64,000 bases of DNA from positions 6,026,204-6,090,203 of the forward strand of contig JAPWDM010000021.1 of NCBI GenBank assembly GCA_035578155.1, written 5' to 3'. Position 1 is the stretch's first letter. Each line of letters starts with the position of its first letter. This document shows, piece by piece, positions 19,914-32,903 of this stretch. The notes beneath the pieces are model-generated. The model made no database searches. It was given only the letters and a program-made list of their open reading frames with translations, and was not told the origin of the DNA. A program made the position numbers and the translations under genes. The stretch comes from Brachynemurus nebulosus (lineage: Eukaryota > Arthropoda > Insecta > Neuroptera > Myrmeleontidae).

Positions 19914-21460
19914 ACTAAAACTTGCACGCAAGACTTCTTATCAGCTGCCCTTATAGCAGGCGAAGTACCGTTTAAAATCTCGTCTGGGAGCCAACCGGCC
20001 ATTCATCTAGAAAAACAAAAATTTCTAAACATAAAGAAAATCTAGAACACACATCGAATTAGCAGATAATTGTCGTGGTACAAAAAGAAAACTGCACACC
20101 CAACACTGACTCGTTTACCATTCGTGAAATTTCTCAGGTTATTCGTTCTATTTGGGTACTCATTTGCTGGTGACCACAGTAAGCATCATTACTTGGAGTT
20201 ATTGTACTTACATGCATTTTTATTTGTTGAACTTCCAGAAACTGTGATATTTGTTAGCTTGTCTTGAAGGAAAAATATTCAAATTTTTTCGTAATTACGT
20301 GGCTACCTATACCTGTTTTGTGACCTATAGTAATTCAAACTTTGTGTTGAAATTTTGGTTTATCTACTTTAAAATCTGTTATCTTAATAATAGGCGTGTT
20401 TTGTTATAAAATTTTAAACTAAATGATAACCTCCTGCTTTTTTTACTTCATTTTTTGTAAATACTTTGAATATTTGTAGTGTGCTGGTGTAGATAATTTA
20501 CAAAACATTCTAAAAAAAATTTCACATGAAAATACACAAGTTAATATTTTTCGATGATAGCATCCACGCCGAAGAATTCCTTTAAAATTTTAATTTTGAT
20601 AGTACGTGAAATTGAAATATTAGTACGTCTACAGTGTGTAGACTAGCAAGGGTGTGAGGTATTCAAATTGGAATGAGCTTTTGCGTGTTATTCGTACTCA
20701 GTAAAATTATTTACATGTTGAAACCGTAGCGCGTACTTTTCATTATCTAGAAAAAAATTCTACTGTTAAAAAATATATTTTTCTATTACAATTTGATAAT
20801 CAGTTATGACCATTTAAAAAATTACTTTAATGAACAAGAAATTGAAAAAATTAAAGTCCTTTTAAATATTAGTATTTATTTTTCATGAAGAAGTACATGA
20901 TCAAGAGACATGGAAAAAAAGGTTCCTAACAGTCACCATATAAAATATTTTTGACAGGGGGCTATGAATGGAGCTGGGAGAGGGCCTGTTATAAAATTTA
21001 AAAATATTTTTATTTTTTATTTAATTATTAATTTTTTAGTCAGTTTTACTATTATCTAGAGTTTATCTTATATGTATATGTACATGTATTTCAGAACAGA
21101 AGTACATATCCATCCGATTTAACAGGGACGAACAATTTTCTTTTCAAGCACCCGTATACTATTGGATCAATGTTATATATTATTATATACTTCGGACAAA
21201 ATATTTCCTGACAAGGTTATACTTAAAATAGTTTTTTTTAATTAAAAATTGAAATAAACTTACCTGTACCTACTTTCATTTTTGAACTAAGTAACAAATA
21301 CAAGCTATTCATAAAAAAAACGCAGTTTTATTTTGTCTTTTGCATACCAAGAATATAAAAACACTTTATCCAAATGCATTATAAAAGAAAATAAAAGTAG
21401 ATAAATAAATAAAGTAATTAAAAAACAACTTTGTTTTTGTTTTTACACACTGAACACTTT
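19914..21460. other. noncoding, AT-rich
   Basis: No gene supported. The frames at 19775-20002, 19728-19931 and 20070-20267 lack family resemblance. A CACTGTACT-free, repeat-poor stretch; no terminal repeats found. Confidence 0.4.
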
Positions 21461-21535
21461 TTAAATGATTTTACGTATTTGCCATTCATTTAGCTGAGAC
21501 CAAAGTGAGAACAATATAATTTTTAATTTAATTAT

Positions 21536-22165
21536 TGTTATTTTATAAGTGTCATAATAGTTAAAAAATAAATTTCGAACTGTGGTTGCTTCAAACCTTT
21601 TTCTACGATTTCTTTCATCTATAGTATTTGGCGTAGTGGAAGCATTTTCTATGTTGAATGTTGCTTGAAGTAAGCCTGTTTTATCAATATTTTCTTTATC
21701 AATAAGTATATTATGTAGAAGGCAAATATATTTCACAATAAGTTTTGCCGTCTCCACTTTTGTCTCAATAGATTTTAATAGAATTCTCCACCTATTACTC
21801 ATTATACCAAAAGCACATTCTATTTTACACCTAGCTTTCGACAATTTTTCGTTGAAAAGAGTATTTTTGTTAGTTAAATTTTTTTTCGGAAATGGACTTA
21901 GTAAATATGTTTTAAGATGGTACGCTTTATCTCCAACAAAAACGTAAGGAGCTTCAATGATAGTACCTCGGAGAAAGGAATCTGATGGTATATTGAAATT
22001 ACTGGTTTCAACTAGTTGACAAAATGCTGAAGATTGAAAAATTCCTCCATCTCTCTGCTCTCCATATGCCCCCGTTTCAATGCATATCAATCTGCAATCG
22101 ACGTCCGCCACAGCTTGCAAAACAATTGAATAATATTGTTTGAAATTATAATACATGATTCCAGA
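21536..22165 (-). pseudogene. PIF/Harbinger transposase, C-terminal half
   Basis: From the break at about 22165 leftward: NFKQYYSIVLQAVADVDCRL, CIETGAYGEQRDGGIF, the block VFVGDKAYHLKTYLL, and NEKLSKARCKIECAFGIMSN with RWRIL. These are the DDE blocks of Harbinger (DDE_Tnp_4) transposases. The first Asp motif is intact near VDCRL, the GDKAY Asp is kept, and the third block carries the acidic residue in CKIECAFG. The N-terminal half is missing because the sequence passes into a LINE fragment. It probably provided MITE-mobilising activity in the past for TWA-targeting MITEs such as those at 27716 and 36949 (inference). Confidence 0.85.
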
Positions 22166-22664
22166 ATGTGGTGGAATGTGGGATACCTGGCAGTGAACTC
22201 GCCGATCAGGCAGCACGTCATGTAGCCGAAGTCGATGAGCCACAGGACATTGCCATTCGTCCAGAGGATCTGAGAGTGAGCATACGATCCGCGATCGATC
22301 ATAAATGGCAACGTGAGTGGAACAACCTCACGGCTAAGCTCAAACAGGTGAAACCTGAGGTCCGAAGAACTCCGGCACCTGTAAATCTGAGCCGGCGAGA
22401 GAGTGTGGTCCTGACGCGTTTACGCTTGGGCCACACGGCGTTAACACATCTTCATCTTCTCGCCGGTAAGGATAAGCCAAGGTGCGCCGCCTGCCGGACG
22501 ACGCTGACCGTGAGGCATATAGTTGAGGAATGTGTAACCCTTGAGCCATTGCGCTAAAGGCTGCAGTTCCCGAATAATGTAGCCAACGCTTTAAGTTATG
22601 ATACTGTCTCTGAAAGAAGTGATTGAATTTCTCAGAAATTCGAACCTTCTTCAGAGACTGTAGG
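22166..22664 (+). pseudogene. non-LTR retrotransposon (LINE), RNase H / 3' end fragment
   Basis: CGIPGSELADQAARHVAE is the last RNase H motif. It is followed by KWQREWNNLTAKLKQVKP, VVLTRLRLGHTALTHLHLL and the zinc-like CAACRTTLTVRHIVEEC, the conserved C-terminus of Jockey/I-type ORF2. The ORF stops at 22557 and the end resumes in another frame to a stop at 22662-22664 (VIEFLRNSNLLQRL). GC content is higher than in the surroundings, marking it as foreign. Confidence 0.85.
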
Positions 22665-22734
22665 GGCATTACATCTCATATTTTATCGAAGTCGTCTGTA
22701 TAACCACGACCTAAGTCTATGTGTCATTTTGATG

Positions 22735-23870
22735 TTACAATATTTTTAAATTGCCGAAATGTTCTTTCTATATCACACGATGTTACTGGTGCATATTTCA
22801 AAGAGTTCACTATGTGCATTGGAGGATGATTGTATAATTGCCTCTAATAAAATAATTTTTAATAGTAGTCATTTCTGTATAGCCTGGATTGGAAGTTAAC
22901 ACATAGTTAATTTTATAAAAATTTTTATCCCCGATTCACTTTGTTTGGATCTAATGTTATTCACAAAATTTTCGACAACTGTTAAAAACTAAATTAAAGA
23001 AAGTTCTGATGTGTCTGAAAATTTTATTACATTTAAAATGCAGGAAAAATTTTCACGAACATGACAAATATCATTTTTTAATTCTATATTTATTAAATAT
23101 TTCTGAACTTTGAAAATACTTTCAGCATCCTCAGGGTCCAGTCCATTAATAAAACGTTTAACGCAATCGAAGTGTTCTGTATAAAAATCAACGGGATTTA
23201 ACCAGGTACCCATCGAGTTAAGATAGGTTCTAGTGGTAATGGCATATTTAAACATTCGTCTCTGTATTTTTGGATACGTAGAGGAGCTTTTATGGATATT
23301 TGTTTTATTTCCGAAACCAGTCCGTTTCAGGATAATATTCTTCGAACTGTTTCAGCTATACGATGTAGACCGTGCGCTAAACAGTTTAAGTGAATTATAT
23401 TTGAATATATAGTTTGTAGAATTTTTTCCGCTTTTAACATACATGATGCTGCATCTGTTACTAATAACAGAACTCTTTCAGTTTTTGTATTTTCCCATAA
23501 CTGTTGCAATGAATTATGTATAAAAGTTAACATTTCTTGTTAATTTACTTGATAAATTCATTTTAGTTTCAACAAATGCGACTTGTTGAATGAAGTTTCA
23601 GTTAATTTTCCAACTACAAATTCTACAATGTAGCAACCTAATTCATCTGTTGTTTCGTCTATTGAAACCCACATGTAATTGTCCATAGTATCTTCTTTAA
23701 TACTGCCTAATGCCATTTTATATAGGAGATCTATATAACATTTGCATAAACTAGATTCATCAGATAAAACATTATCAACATATTTTTCGAAAAAGCTCCG
23801 AAAATTTCAGTTATTCACTCGACTAAATGGAATATTACTATCTCTTTCTAAGTATCTATTTTTTCTTTTC
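22735..23870 (-). pseudogene. hAT-type transposase relic (CGGBP1-like / BED class)
   Basis: From right to left: WVSIDETTDELGCYIVEFVV (about 23670), RVLLLVTDAASCMLKAE, LNCLAHGLHRIAE, WLNPVDFYTEHFDCVKRFI, and finally the dimerisation motif YAPVTSCDIERTFRQF (about 22745-22790). The order and motifs match hAT transposases of the DUF659-like class. Several stops and frame changes (after 23327, near 22989) make it inactive. Confidence 0.8.
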
Positions 23871-24284
23871 AGTTACCAAACTGGGGGAACTGTGATTCCT
23901 TTTGCGCTCCGATAACTCAACCTGGTAGGCACTCATATTCTCTATGAGCAAAAATTGTAAGTGCATTATATTTTAATTTTCGCACCCGATGAACTGTACG
24001 AATGACAGTTCAGTGTAAACAAACGAACTGTCTAAATTTGTTACGTGTGTTTGTGTTATTTTGTGTTATACATTACTTTCTTTTTTATTTTTAAATAAAT
24101 CTTACTTTTTTTGAATTTTTTTTTTTGACGACCTTTTGCTTTTTGTTCTATATTGACACGACGTTCATCTGTAAGGGTATGTATATTGATATTGGATTTG
24201 TTTGATATTTGTAACTTTGAATAAGAGAAAATACATCTCAACTTACTGAAACTTACTTTCCGTATTCTTCAAATAATCGATAAA

Positions 24285-24503
24285 CTAACATTTTGTTTGA
24301 ACCACATATAAAACACCACATCTACATCTGAATCTGTAAATATCGAATTTATCTAGTTTAGGAATGGGATCTTTAGATTTGTTTAACAAGGATGACAATG
24401 TATTGATAGATGAGAAGCTGAATTTCATGTCATGTTCCGAAAAAATCTCCTTGAAACAGTTGACTTGCTCGTTAACATACGAAATTGATAAATAGTTAGT
24501 CAC
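24285..24503 (-). pseudogene. Penelope-like element fragment (end of RT, start of GIY-YIG)
   Basis: NTLSSLLNKSKDPIPKLDK leads into FDIYRFRCRCGVLYVVQT, which matches the start of the GIY-YIG endonuclease of Penelope-like elements (canonical GIYKIxCxxCxxxYIGQT). Only about 70 codons remain. Confidence 0.65.
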
Positions 24504-27200
24504 ATAATTATTATGAGGTTAATTTGGGAAAAACTAGAGAATCCAAATGGCGGTCAACAGGTTTGGTAAATAATTTATACCAAAAATCTATAAAATAACC
24601 ATTACGTTGACCAATGTAGCTAAGAATGGATCATTCGTGACAAAAGTTTAATTTAATTAAGGGATACGTAAATAATCTATGGTAGGCATGGTTAAAAAAG
24701 GCAAGCCTGTGACATAATGGGTGTAACGAGGTTTCATGGATACAATGATCGAAAAATAATAAAAAATGAGTGCTTTATTCAAAAAAATTTTGTCAGTAAC
24801 TGCTTATCAACAAATAAGTCCAAATCCACATGAAGGCAAATACCTTCTAGAATTCTCGATATATTTATTAACATCCCAGTTCTCGTTATTAAGAATAATA
24901 ACGAGGATAAAATCCGATCCCATGTTATTTTCATAGGGTTCCAATTAAGTTACCGCCTCAAAAAAATATAGTAACTGGGCCTTAATCTACTTTATTACCA
25001 TACCAAATTTTATTTAAATTCAAGTGTTGAAACATAATAAAAAAATATTTGTCAACCCTAACCTATAGAACAGTCCCTCCAGTTGGTCCGACCCTGGAAT
25101 TAAGCTTGCTAATCGAAGACTCTTTAAAAATAAAAGGTTTTTTCCTATTTGCTATAGTTTCCGAGATAATCATGAAAAACGAAAAAGGGGTAAAATGAGA
25201 CATAGGGGATCTCCCCAGATAGAAACTTATATCAGTTACTATGTCGTCATTTAAGTAACACTCTAAGTATCTCATATGTATAACTTTCGCTGACCAAACC
25301 GAAGTAGTTATGGAAACACAATAGAAAATTGTTAGAAAATATGTTTACAGTGTGTTTTATTACCATATAAAGTATTAAAATCAAAGAAATACCATTATAC
25401 GACTACATATCAAATACCCTGTTTCAGAATCTGCATAATATAGCTAATTTCCAAATACCGGACACTGGTGGATCTCATATAACAACTTGTATCCATCTAA
25501 AATAGCTTAGCTTTGTAGTAGTGAAAAAATTTTCAAAATCGGTCGAGTAGTTAATTTTTGGCGTTTTGGGGTCCCTAGGACCCTGGCGAATTTCATTTAG
25601 TATAGCATACGTGCGTTAAAAAGATATTAACTTTCTAAGGGTGAAAAAAAATTCAAAATCGGTTGGGTAGTTTTATTTTTGGAGTTTTTATTAGTTTTGG
25701 AGTTTTAAATAGTTTCGTCTCTAACAGTGAAAAAATTTTCAGATTCGGTGATAACGCGTTCTTGAAAAATTAGTTAATTTTTATTTTGAAAATTTGAAAC
25801 AGATATAAATATTGTTATTGTAATGATAAAAGCAATGAAGCATTTACTCTAAAGAAATTCAGCAAATTTCTTAATTTTCCTCAAAAACTAGATCCCTTAG
25901 TTTAATGTTTTAAAAGCTTGTCTTACGCAATTTTTCACGCTCCTTTCGATGGCGTAAAAATGGCGTAAATTTTTGGAATCTGGCCAAATTTTGCAAAAAC
26001 CCACTAATATGGCAGAAAATTGCCCCTTGATTCAACATATTATACGTATATACATACATATGATACAAAGCAGGATTGAAATGATATACATTTTACTCAG
26101 ATATTCTAAATACAATTCTTATATGTATGTGTTATGCCTTATTGAAATGTTAAATAAAAATATTGTATTTAGTTCTGAAAAATAGTCACACATTTAAAAT
26201 AATTTTTTCGCTTAGAAAATATATTTCCCCTTTTTCAAGTCGTGCATTTTCCGTTGTTCGTTGTCATTTATGAAAAATATTTTTTTAAAAAGAAGTTACA
26301 GGCTATTTATTATGTATAATAATTTTGCAACATTAGTTGTAATTTGTGTCAGAAAAAAGGAAGTTTTGTTTCTGGTGGTGGGCTTAACAGCGATTTTAGT
26401 GAACAACGATATGTTTTTTTGTCTTATTTAGTCTTGTATTTTTTTCTGTTATTATGGTAATAAATTAGTAAAAGTAGCAGTACATTTACACCAACAGTAC
26501 ATTTACACCACTACTAAAAATTAAATATGATAGTGTGTAATCGAGGTTAAAAATGGTTTCCGGATTCTAAAAAATAAATAAAGACAATTTCCTAACTTTT
26601 TTCCTACCTTTACAAACGAAAAGTTATTTAAAAGTTTTAGAAATGATGAAAAAATGAATATTTGCCCGACTAGAGAACTGGAAAATTTTAAAGTTTCTAC
26701 ATACACGTAAACTATCCTCCAAAATTGATCACTAACACTTTTTGCCAGTTCAATTTTTTCAGGTATGTTTAAAAATTTTTTTTGACAAATCACCCAATTT
26801 GCCTATCAGTATTTTTTTTTCTTCCGGCCGCGGGATTCAAAACTTCGATCTACTCGACCTGCTCGACACTTCTTGGTTGCAGCTCTGCTTCTTCCATCTA
26901 CTCGAAATTGTGAATTTGCAACATAAAGTGTATTGTAACGACACGCAAATTATAAGCTAGGCCAAATCTGTTCTGTTTTATTTTCTGTTATTACTATGCT
27001 ATTTCCATTCTTACCATAATCTTTTAACAACAAAAGATGGCTTATTATACAAAGCGTTCATAAAGTTGCGGAACAGCTAAAAAACAGTTAATATTGACTA
27101 TCGAAAAATAACCCGGACAAAAGTTTCATGGGAAGAAATGAGGAACTAGAAAATGACCTCGACTTTGACCTTGAACATGACCATGACCAAAATTTAGAGG
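24504..27200. other. noncoding region
   Basis: No credible gene. A diverged tandem pair occurs at about 25520-25690, around TTCAAAATCGGTCGAGTAGT and TTCAAAATCGGTTGGGTAGT. A 19-base phrase (CAGTACATTTACACCA) is doubled at 26478-26510. The frames in 26521-27455 are compositional only. Confidence 0.4.
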
Positions 27201-27224
27201 TCAACTTTGTTTTTTTAAAAGAAA

Positions 27225-28910
27225 ACCCCTATTTTTGACCCCAGATTTGAAACGACCGGAAAATTCTACGTTCAAAACCATATTCATACTTCTTGTCCCA
27301 AAGTCGTCTGAAGGTCGGAAAAAATATGATACTGGTTGGTCAAGGTCATGTTTCGGGTTAAAATATAGAAGTTCAAAAATTTTTAAGAGCGATTCTTTAA
27401 TACTAAATAGAATTCCGTAGCTTGGAATCATTTCCGCCATTAGCTGGAATAACATTTAGTCGTGTAACATAAAACGTCGTTTTCCGACCACTTGGCCTAC
27501 CATGTAATTCCGATAAATATCGACACTTTCTTACGCATTAGAGAGATGTTTAAAAGTCATTCTTTAATCTTAAATGTAATTATTGTATCTGGGACTCATT
27601 TTCGCCATTAGTTGGAGTAACATTTGGTCGTGTAATATAAAACGTCGTTTTCCGACCACTTAGTCTTTCATGTAATTCTGATCGACACTCTCTTAAGCAA
27701 TAGAGAAATGTCTAATGCCCATTTGCACCGTTTTCAGTTTAAGTAGGACTTAGTTAAGAAATGATTAACTTTAAGAATTTCTTATTTATTTTGTGTGTTG
27801 CACCGTTATATTATAAGTAAAGCTTAGTAAAATATTTTATAAGTAAATGAAAACTTGGCAATACTGTTAAATCTAGTGAGTTCCTAGTAATTTTTCATTT
27901 TTCATGTTTATGTACAAGGACTGGATATTACAAATATCGTTCATATCCGTCAATTCAAAGCATACTATATTACTATCATTTTGTTTGTATATTTTATTTT
28001 AAGTAGAATAACAACTATTTTTCTTATTTTACATCGTAATAATTGTATTTTAAAAAAATAATATTTTATTTCAAAATTATTTTTATATTTAAAAAAATAA
28101 ATAAAATATAATCTATAGTTATGTAATAAATAAAATTAAATTTATTTAAAAAAAAAAAATTATTTTGAAATTATTTTTGTATTATAATTATATTTGTATT
28201 TAAAAAAATAAATAAGATCTGATATAATGCAATCTTGGAAATCCAAAATCTATAATTTCCAATATATCCACATCGTCCTCCCATACTTCATTTACACGAT
28301 CCATTTTTTATTTATTATTCAGGTGAACAAAAAACTGTGTATAAAATAAAATAGATGTTTAACGTATCCGTGGTTTAATGTGACATAATACGTAACCTCA
28401 TTAACTAAAATGTGATAATATACAAATGTATACAAATGGGCATAGGTATATAGTGAGCATGTGCAAACGATTGCTTATCTTTTAAGATCAGTTTAAGCAT
28501 TCACAATCGAAGGCTTAAAGTTAAGAATTACTTTTTGCTGTTAAGAACATCTTGGCGAACGGTGCAACAAGATCGGTTGTTTTAAGAATTACTTAAAATT
28601 AAGTACTACTTAAACCATAAAATTAAGTGCAAATGGGCATAAAAGCCATTATTTAATCTTAAATATGATTCTTGTAGCTTGGAGTCACTTCCGCGTAACT
28701 TGGAATAACATTTGGTCGTGTAATATGAAATGTCGTTTTCCGACCACTCGGTCTTCCGTGTAATTAGATACATATTCACACTTTCTTAAGCATTAGAGAA
28801 ATATCTAAAAGCCATTCTATAAATGGAAATATTACTCTTATAGCCTGGAATCGTTTCCACCATTAATTAGGATAAAATTTCATAGTCTAATATGAAATGT
28901 TGTTTTCCGA
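27225..28910. repeat. minisatellite of about 167-bp units, interrupted
   Basis: At least four units share the order CATTCTTTAAT, TAGCTTGGAATCATTTCCGC, AACATTTGGTCGTGTAA, AACGTCGTTTTCCGACCACT, CTTAAGCATTAGAGAAAT. Units start near 27388, 27557, 28646 and 28812. The array is split between the second and third by a MITE. Confidence 0.85.
27716..28639. mobile_element. PIF/Harbinger-type MITE (924 bp)
   Basis: Termini are the 13-bp inverted repeats TGCCCATTTGCAC. A TAA duplication flanks it (27713-27715, 28640-28642). The neighbouring minisatellite units read GAAATATCTAAAAGCC without the insertion, so the empty site and the 3-bp duplication are verified inside this window. Inside are AAGTAATTCTTAA/TTAAGAATTACTT-type repeats but no gene. 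The TWA target identifies a Harbinger-class MITE. Confidence 0.92.
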
Positions 28911-28999
28911 TACCATACCCCCACTGTGTCCATCAACGTATTAACACCCTTTTTAATAATTGTTTATGAAGAAATTGTGTCTAATTCGTCGTAGCTGTA

Positions 29000-29634
<635 letters not shown>

Positions 29635-29818
29635 TGTCGGCTTTCGTAGATTGTCCGTTCGCAGATTGTCCATGCTGCAGTGGTAGGGATTTACACGTCA
29701 CATGTTTATGTCACACGGACATCGCGACAACACAATTTTTGTGAATGTATTTGTGAACCTTTGAACAGAGGCGTAGGTAATGTTTGTTTAAATTAAAGAT
29801 TATTTGTACATAACATTT

Positions 29819-32800
29819 CGACGGTGGAAAGGTAAAACGTTGCAACCCTCAGAAATTTCTAAATTAGGGTTACAACATAAATGATATTATTGTATATGTT
29901 TGGATTGACTGGTAAAATGTTGTTGCCAACAAATAATTGGAAGTTCGTTAAATTTCATATTTTTCATTGTTGTAAGCCACATGAGTTGTCGAATAAGAAA
30001 GGTAAAACGTTGTAAGTATAATACAACCTTTTACCGGGTAACAATTTGTAACAATTACACCACCTGTTAAAAAGGCGATTGTGCAAATTATAACAAAGTT
30101 TTGTTTCTCCTGTGCCCATAATTTGTAAAATTATTTTAAATTATTAATTAGTTTCGTAAAAAATTGCCAGTTATTGATTTTTGATGATGAGTTGGGGTTT
30201 TAGAGGTGCACGAATACTCGCGCTAGCAACTAATGCTCACAAAGATGAAGGTTAGTACCTAATTATCACGTATTTTTAATAACCAAAAAAATATTTTAAG
30301 ACCCATTAGATTTGCTAAACCCACATTTCAATAATTAATTAATAAAATTTTTACTATTACCTACTAGTTTTATATTTGTTGCACCTAATTTAATTTTCTT
30401 TTCCTTTTATAGTGCAAGCTAATGTTGATGTTAACACGGACGATCCCAACACCGTGTTTTCAAGTGCTAATATTGACATTAATGATGCTGAAATAATTCT
30501 TGTAGATGAAGGGTTTATTTGTGATCCTGACACGGCCCAGATTGTGAATATTAATGATTTAAGAGAGTTAGCAGATGAACCTAATATTAAAGTTACTGAA
30601 TGTGATCAATTATTATTGAATTCAAATGTAGATTACGAAATGGATGTAGCAAACGTTATGGAAATACAAACTGCAGATAGTGAACAGCTAGTAGACACAA
30701 GCATTTCTGAAAAAGGGAAAAGGGTAATAAAACAAAATAAAGCGGTAGTACGAAAATTGAAAAAACAAAACGGTGAAGCTTATATTAGCAAATCCAAAAA
30801 AGCAATGGCTAAAAAAAAGTTACGCCCTAACCCATGCAAAGAAAATTGTCCAAACGGTTGTGGGTTAAAATTTAATGAAGAAGAAAGATTAAATATTTTC
30901 AGAAATTACTGGGCGCTTGATAATCAAGATAAGCGAACTTTTTTACTGTCTTGTATGGCTGAGACATCTAAAGCTAGAACGTACGTTAAGGGACCAAGTC
31001 GACGAGGTCGAACTTTTAAATATTATCTACCCTATGGGGATGAAAAAATTAAAGTCTGTCTACAGTTTCTTTTAAAAACTTTAGATTTGTCTCACAGAAT
31101 CCTATCGTACACTTATAAAGAAAGAACTGCATTACATACACCTAAACCAGATATGAGAGGAAAAAAGACACCGCCAAATAAAACAAAAGAAGTGGACGAA
31201 TCTAAGGTTCAATCATTTACTGAGTCATTACCGGCTGTCCCTTCACATTATTGTAGAAGTGATTCCAATAAGCTATATCTTTCCATGGAGTACAAAAATA
31301 AATCAAACATTTACAGAATTTATCAAAAGGATTTTTGTTCACGGGAAGGTATTACACCTGTTTCCGATAAAGTCTTTAGAAGAATTTTTAACCAAAAATA
31401 CAACATAGGAATTCATCTTCCTAAAAAAAATAAATGTGCAACATGTGAAGGAAGTAAGGAAACTGAAACTGAATCAGAACATTTTACTTCCCACATACAT
31501 GAAAAAAAATTAGCACTGTCACTATTCAAAGCACATCAAATAAGATCTAAACGTGATCAGAAGTTTTTGTGTGTTTCTTTTGATCTTCAGAAAGTCTTAA
31601 ACACTCCTCATGGTGACAATATGCTCCTCTATTACTCAAGAAAGTACGCCATGTACAATTTCACATTATACGAAAGTGGAACACGCAATGGATTCTGCTA
31701 TTTATGGGGTGAATCTGAAGGTAAAAGAGGTGCAAATGAAATATGTTCTAATGTGTATTCTTATTTAAAGGATTTAGAGACTCGAATGCCTGAAGTGAAG
31801 ATAATTTCATTTTTTTGTGACAGCTGCCCAGGACAAAATAAAAACCGGCAAATGCTGGTAATGTTACATTATTTTGCACAGGAGTCAAAAACTGTTGAAG
31901 AAATACAAATAACGTATTTATTACCGGGGCACACTTACATGCCAGCTGATTCGATGCATTCCGTAATTGAATCAAATTACCGCAAAAAAATTGTATGGGC
32001 ACCTAGCGAATGGCCTACGATTATAACAAATAGTAGAATCAATCCAAGACCCTATGAAATTATGGTTCGCACCCACAAAGATTTCCAGGACTGGAAAACC
32101 ATACAGGAGAACAATAGTTTAAGTAAGGCTTGTAATATCCGCAGTGTACGACGGGCAATTATAAAAAAAAATGACCCGCAAATATTACTTTATAATACAT
32201 ACGATAACACTGAAGATCCTCGTTCTGTTCGTGTCCAAGGTTCACGGCGAAAGTTATCTAGTGTCATAAAAAATGTTTATCCATCACGGTTACCTATAAG
32301 CGCCGCTAAAAAGAAAGACTTAGTTGCATTGTGCAAAAAAAAAATAATTCCTTCTAGGTATCACAGCGAATACCTTCAAATACCCTCCAGTAACGCGAAA
32401 GAAGACGTAATTGAAGAAGAAGAAGAACGAATCGATTTCGATGACTAATTTTTTCAATTTTTTGTGCCTTTTCAATTGTGGTTTCTTATTTTTTATTTTT
32501 TTAATAGGTAAGAATTATCTGATAATAATAAGAATAATATTAAACTAATAATAATTAATTAAATATTTCATTTTTAATTTCTAAACGTTAAACTTTAATA
32601 AAAAATTATACAACTAAGACGATTACTATTATTGTATTCATTGTTGTATTCCACATTTACATCCTGAAGGACACCGGTAATAGGTTGTAAGCCACAAATT
32701 TTACTATTTTTTTTTTTTTTTAATTTTTTGTAATGTTATTTATATAAACCCTTTGTATATTCAATATGTATTAAATATGAGCAAAACCACTCAAAAATAT

Positions 32801-32899
32801 TTAGCCAATTCCATGTAATATTACTATAACTATCGGTTTTTTTTAATTCCTGAAAAAATACAGATTTGTGGGTTACAACATCTTACCTTTACACCGTCG
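29819..32899 (+). mobile_element. intact DDE-like transposon with two-exon transposase gene
   Basis: Ends are inverted repeats of about 30 bp, starting CGACGGTGGAAAGG on the left and CGACGGTGTAAAGG on the complemented right (25 of 30 match). ATTT lies directly outside both ends (29815-29818, 32900-32903), consistent with a 4-bp or shorter target duplication. A motif close to GGTAAAACGTTGTAA appears at least six times in the ends. The only gene is a full-length transposase-like ORF. It is inserted in the long tandem repeat. Length 3081 bp. Confidence 0.85.
30184..32448 (+). CDS. transposase-like protein (DUF7869-type), 700 aa, one intron (30251-30412)
   Basis: Exon 1 (30184-30250) begins MMSWGFRGARILALATNAH and ends AAG|GTTAGT. 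A 162-bp intron ends TTTCCTTTTATAG at 30412, and exon 2 (30413-32448) continues in phase to a TAA-type end at 32446-32448. Exon 2 alone has no ATG near its start, which supports splicing. Features: an acidic N-terminal ~100 residues; basic linker KAMAKKKLR; Cys cluster NPCKENCPNGCGLKF; a CATC motif; then the RNase H-like core with VSFDLQKVLNTPHGDNMLLY, FFCDSCPGQNKNRQML and LLPGHTYMPADSMHSVIE. The three acidic candidates are the Asp in SFDLQ, the Asp in CDSCPGQNKN, and the Asp or Glu in ADSMHSVIE. The end is acidic (EEEEERIDFDD). No stop or frameshift, so it may still be functional. Proteins of this type are multicopy in insects; function as transposase is inferred from context. Confidence 0.85.
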
Positions 32900-32903
32900 A
32901 TTT

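Noticed and set aside
27225..28910. Possible CRISPR-like array
   Set aside because: Repeat unit of about 167 bp without short spacers; it is a eukaryotic minisatellite.
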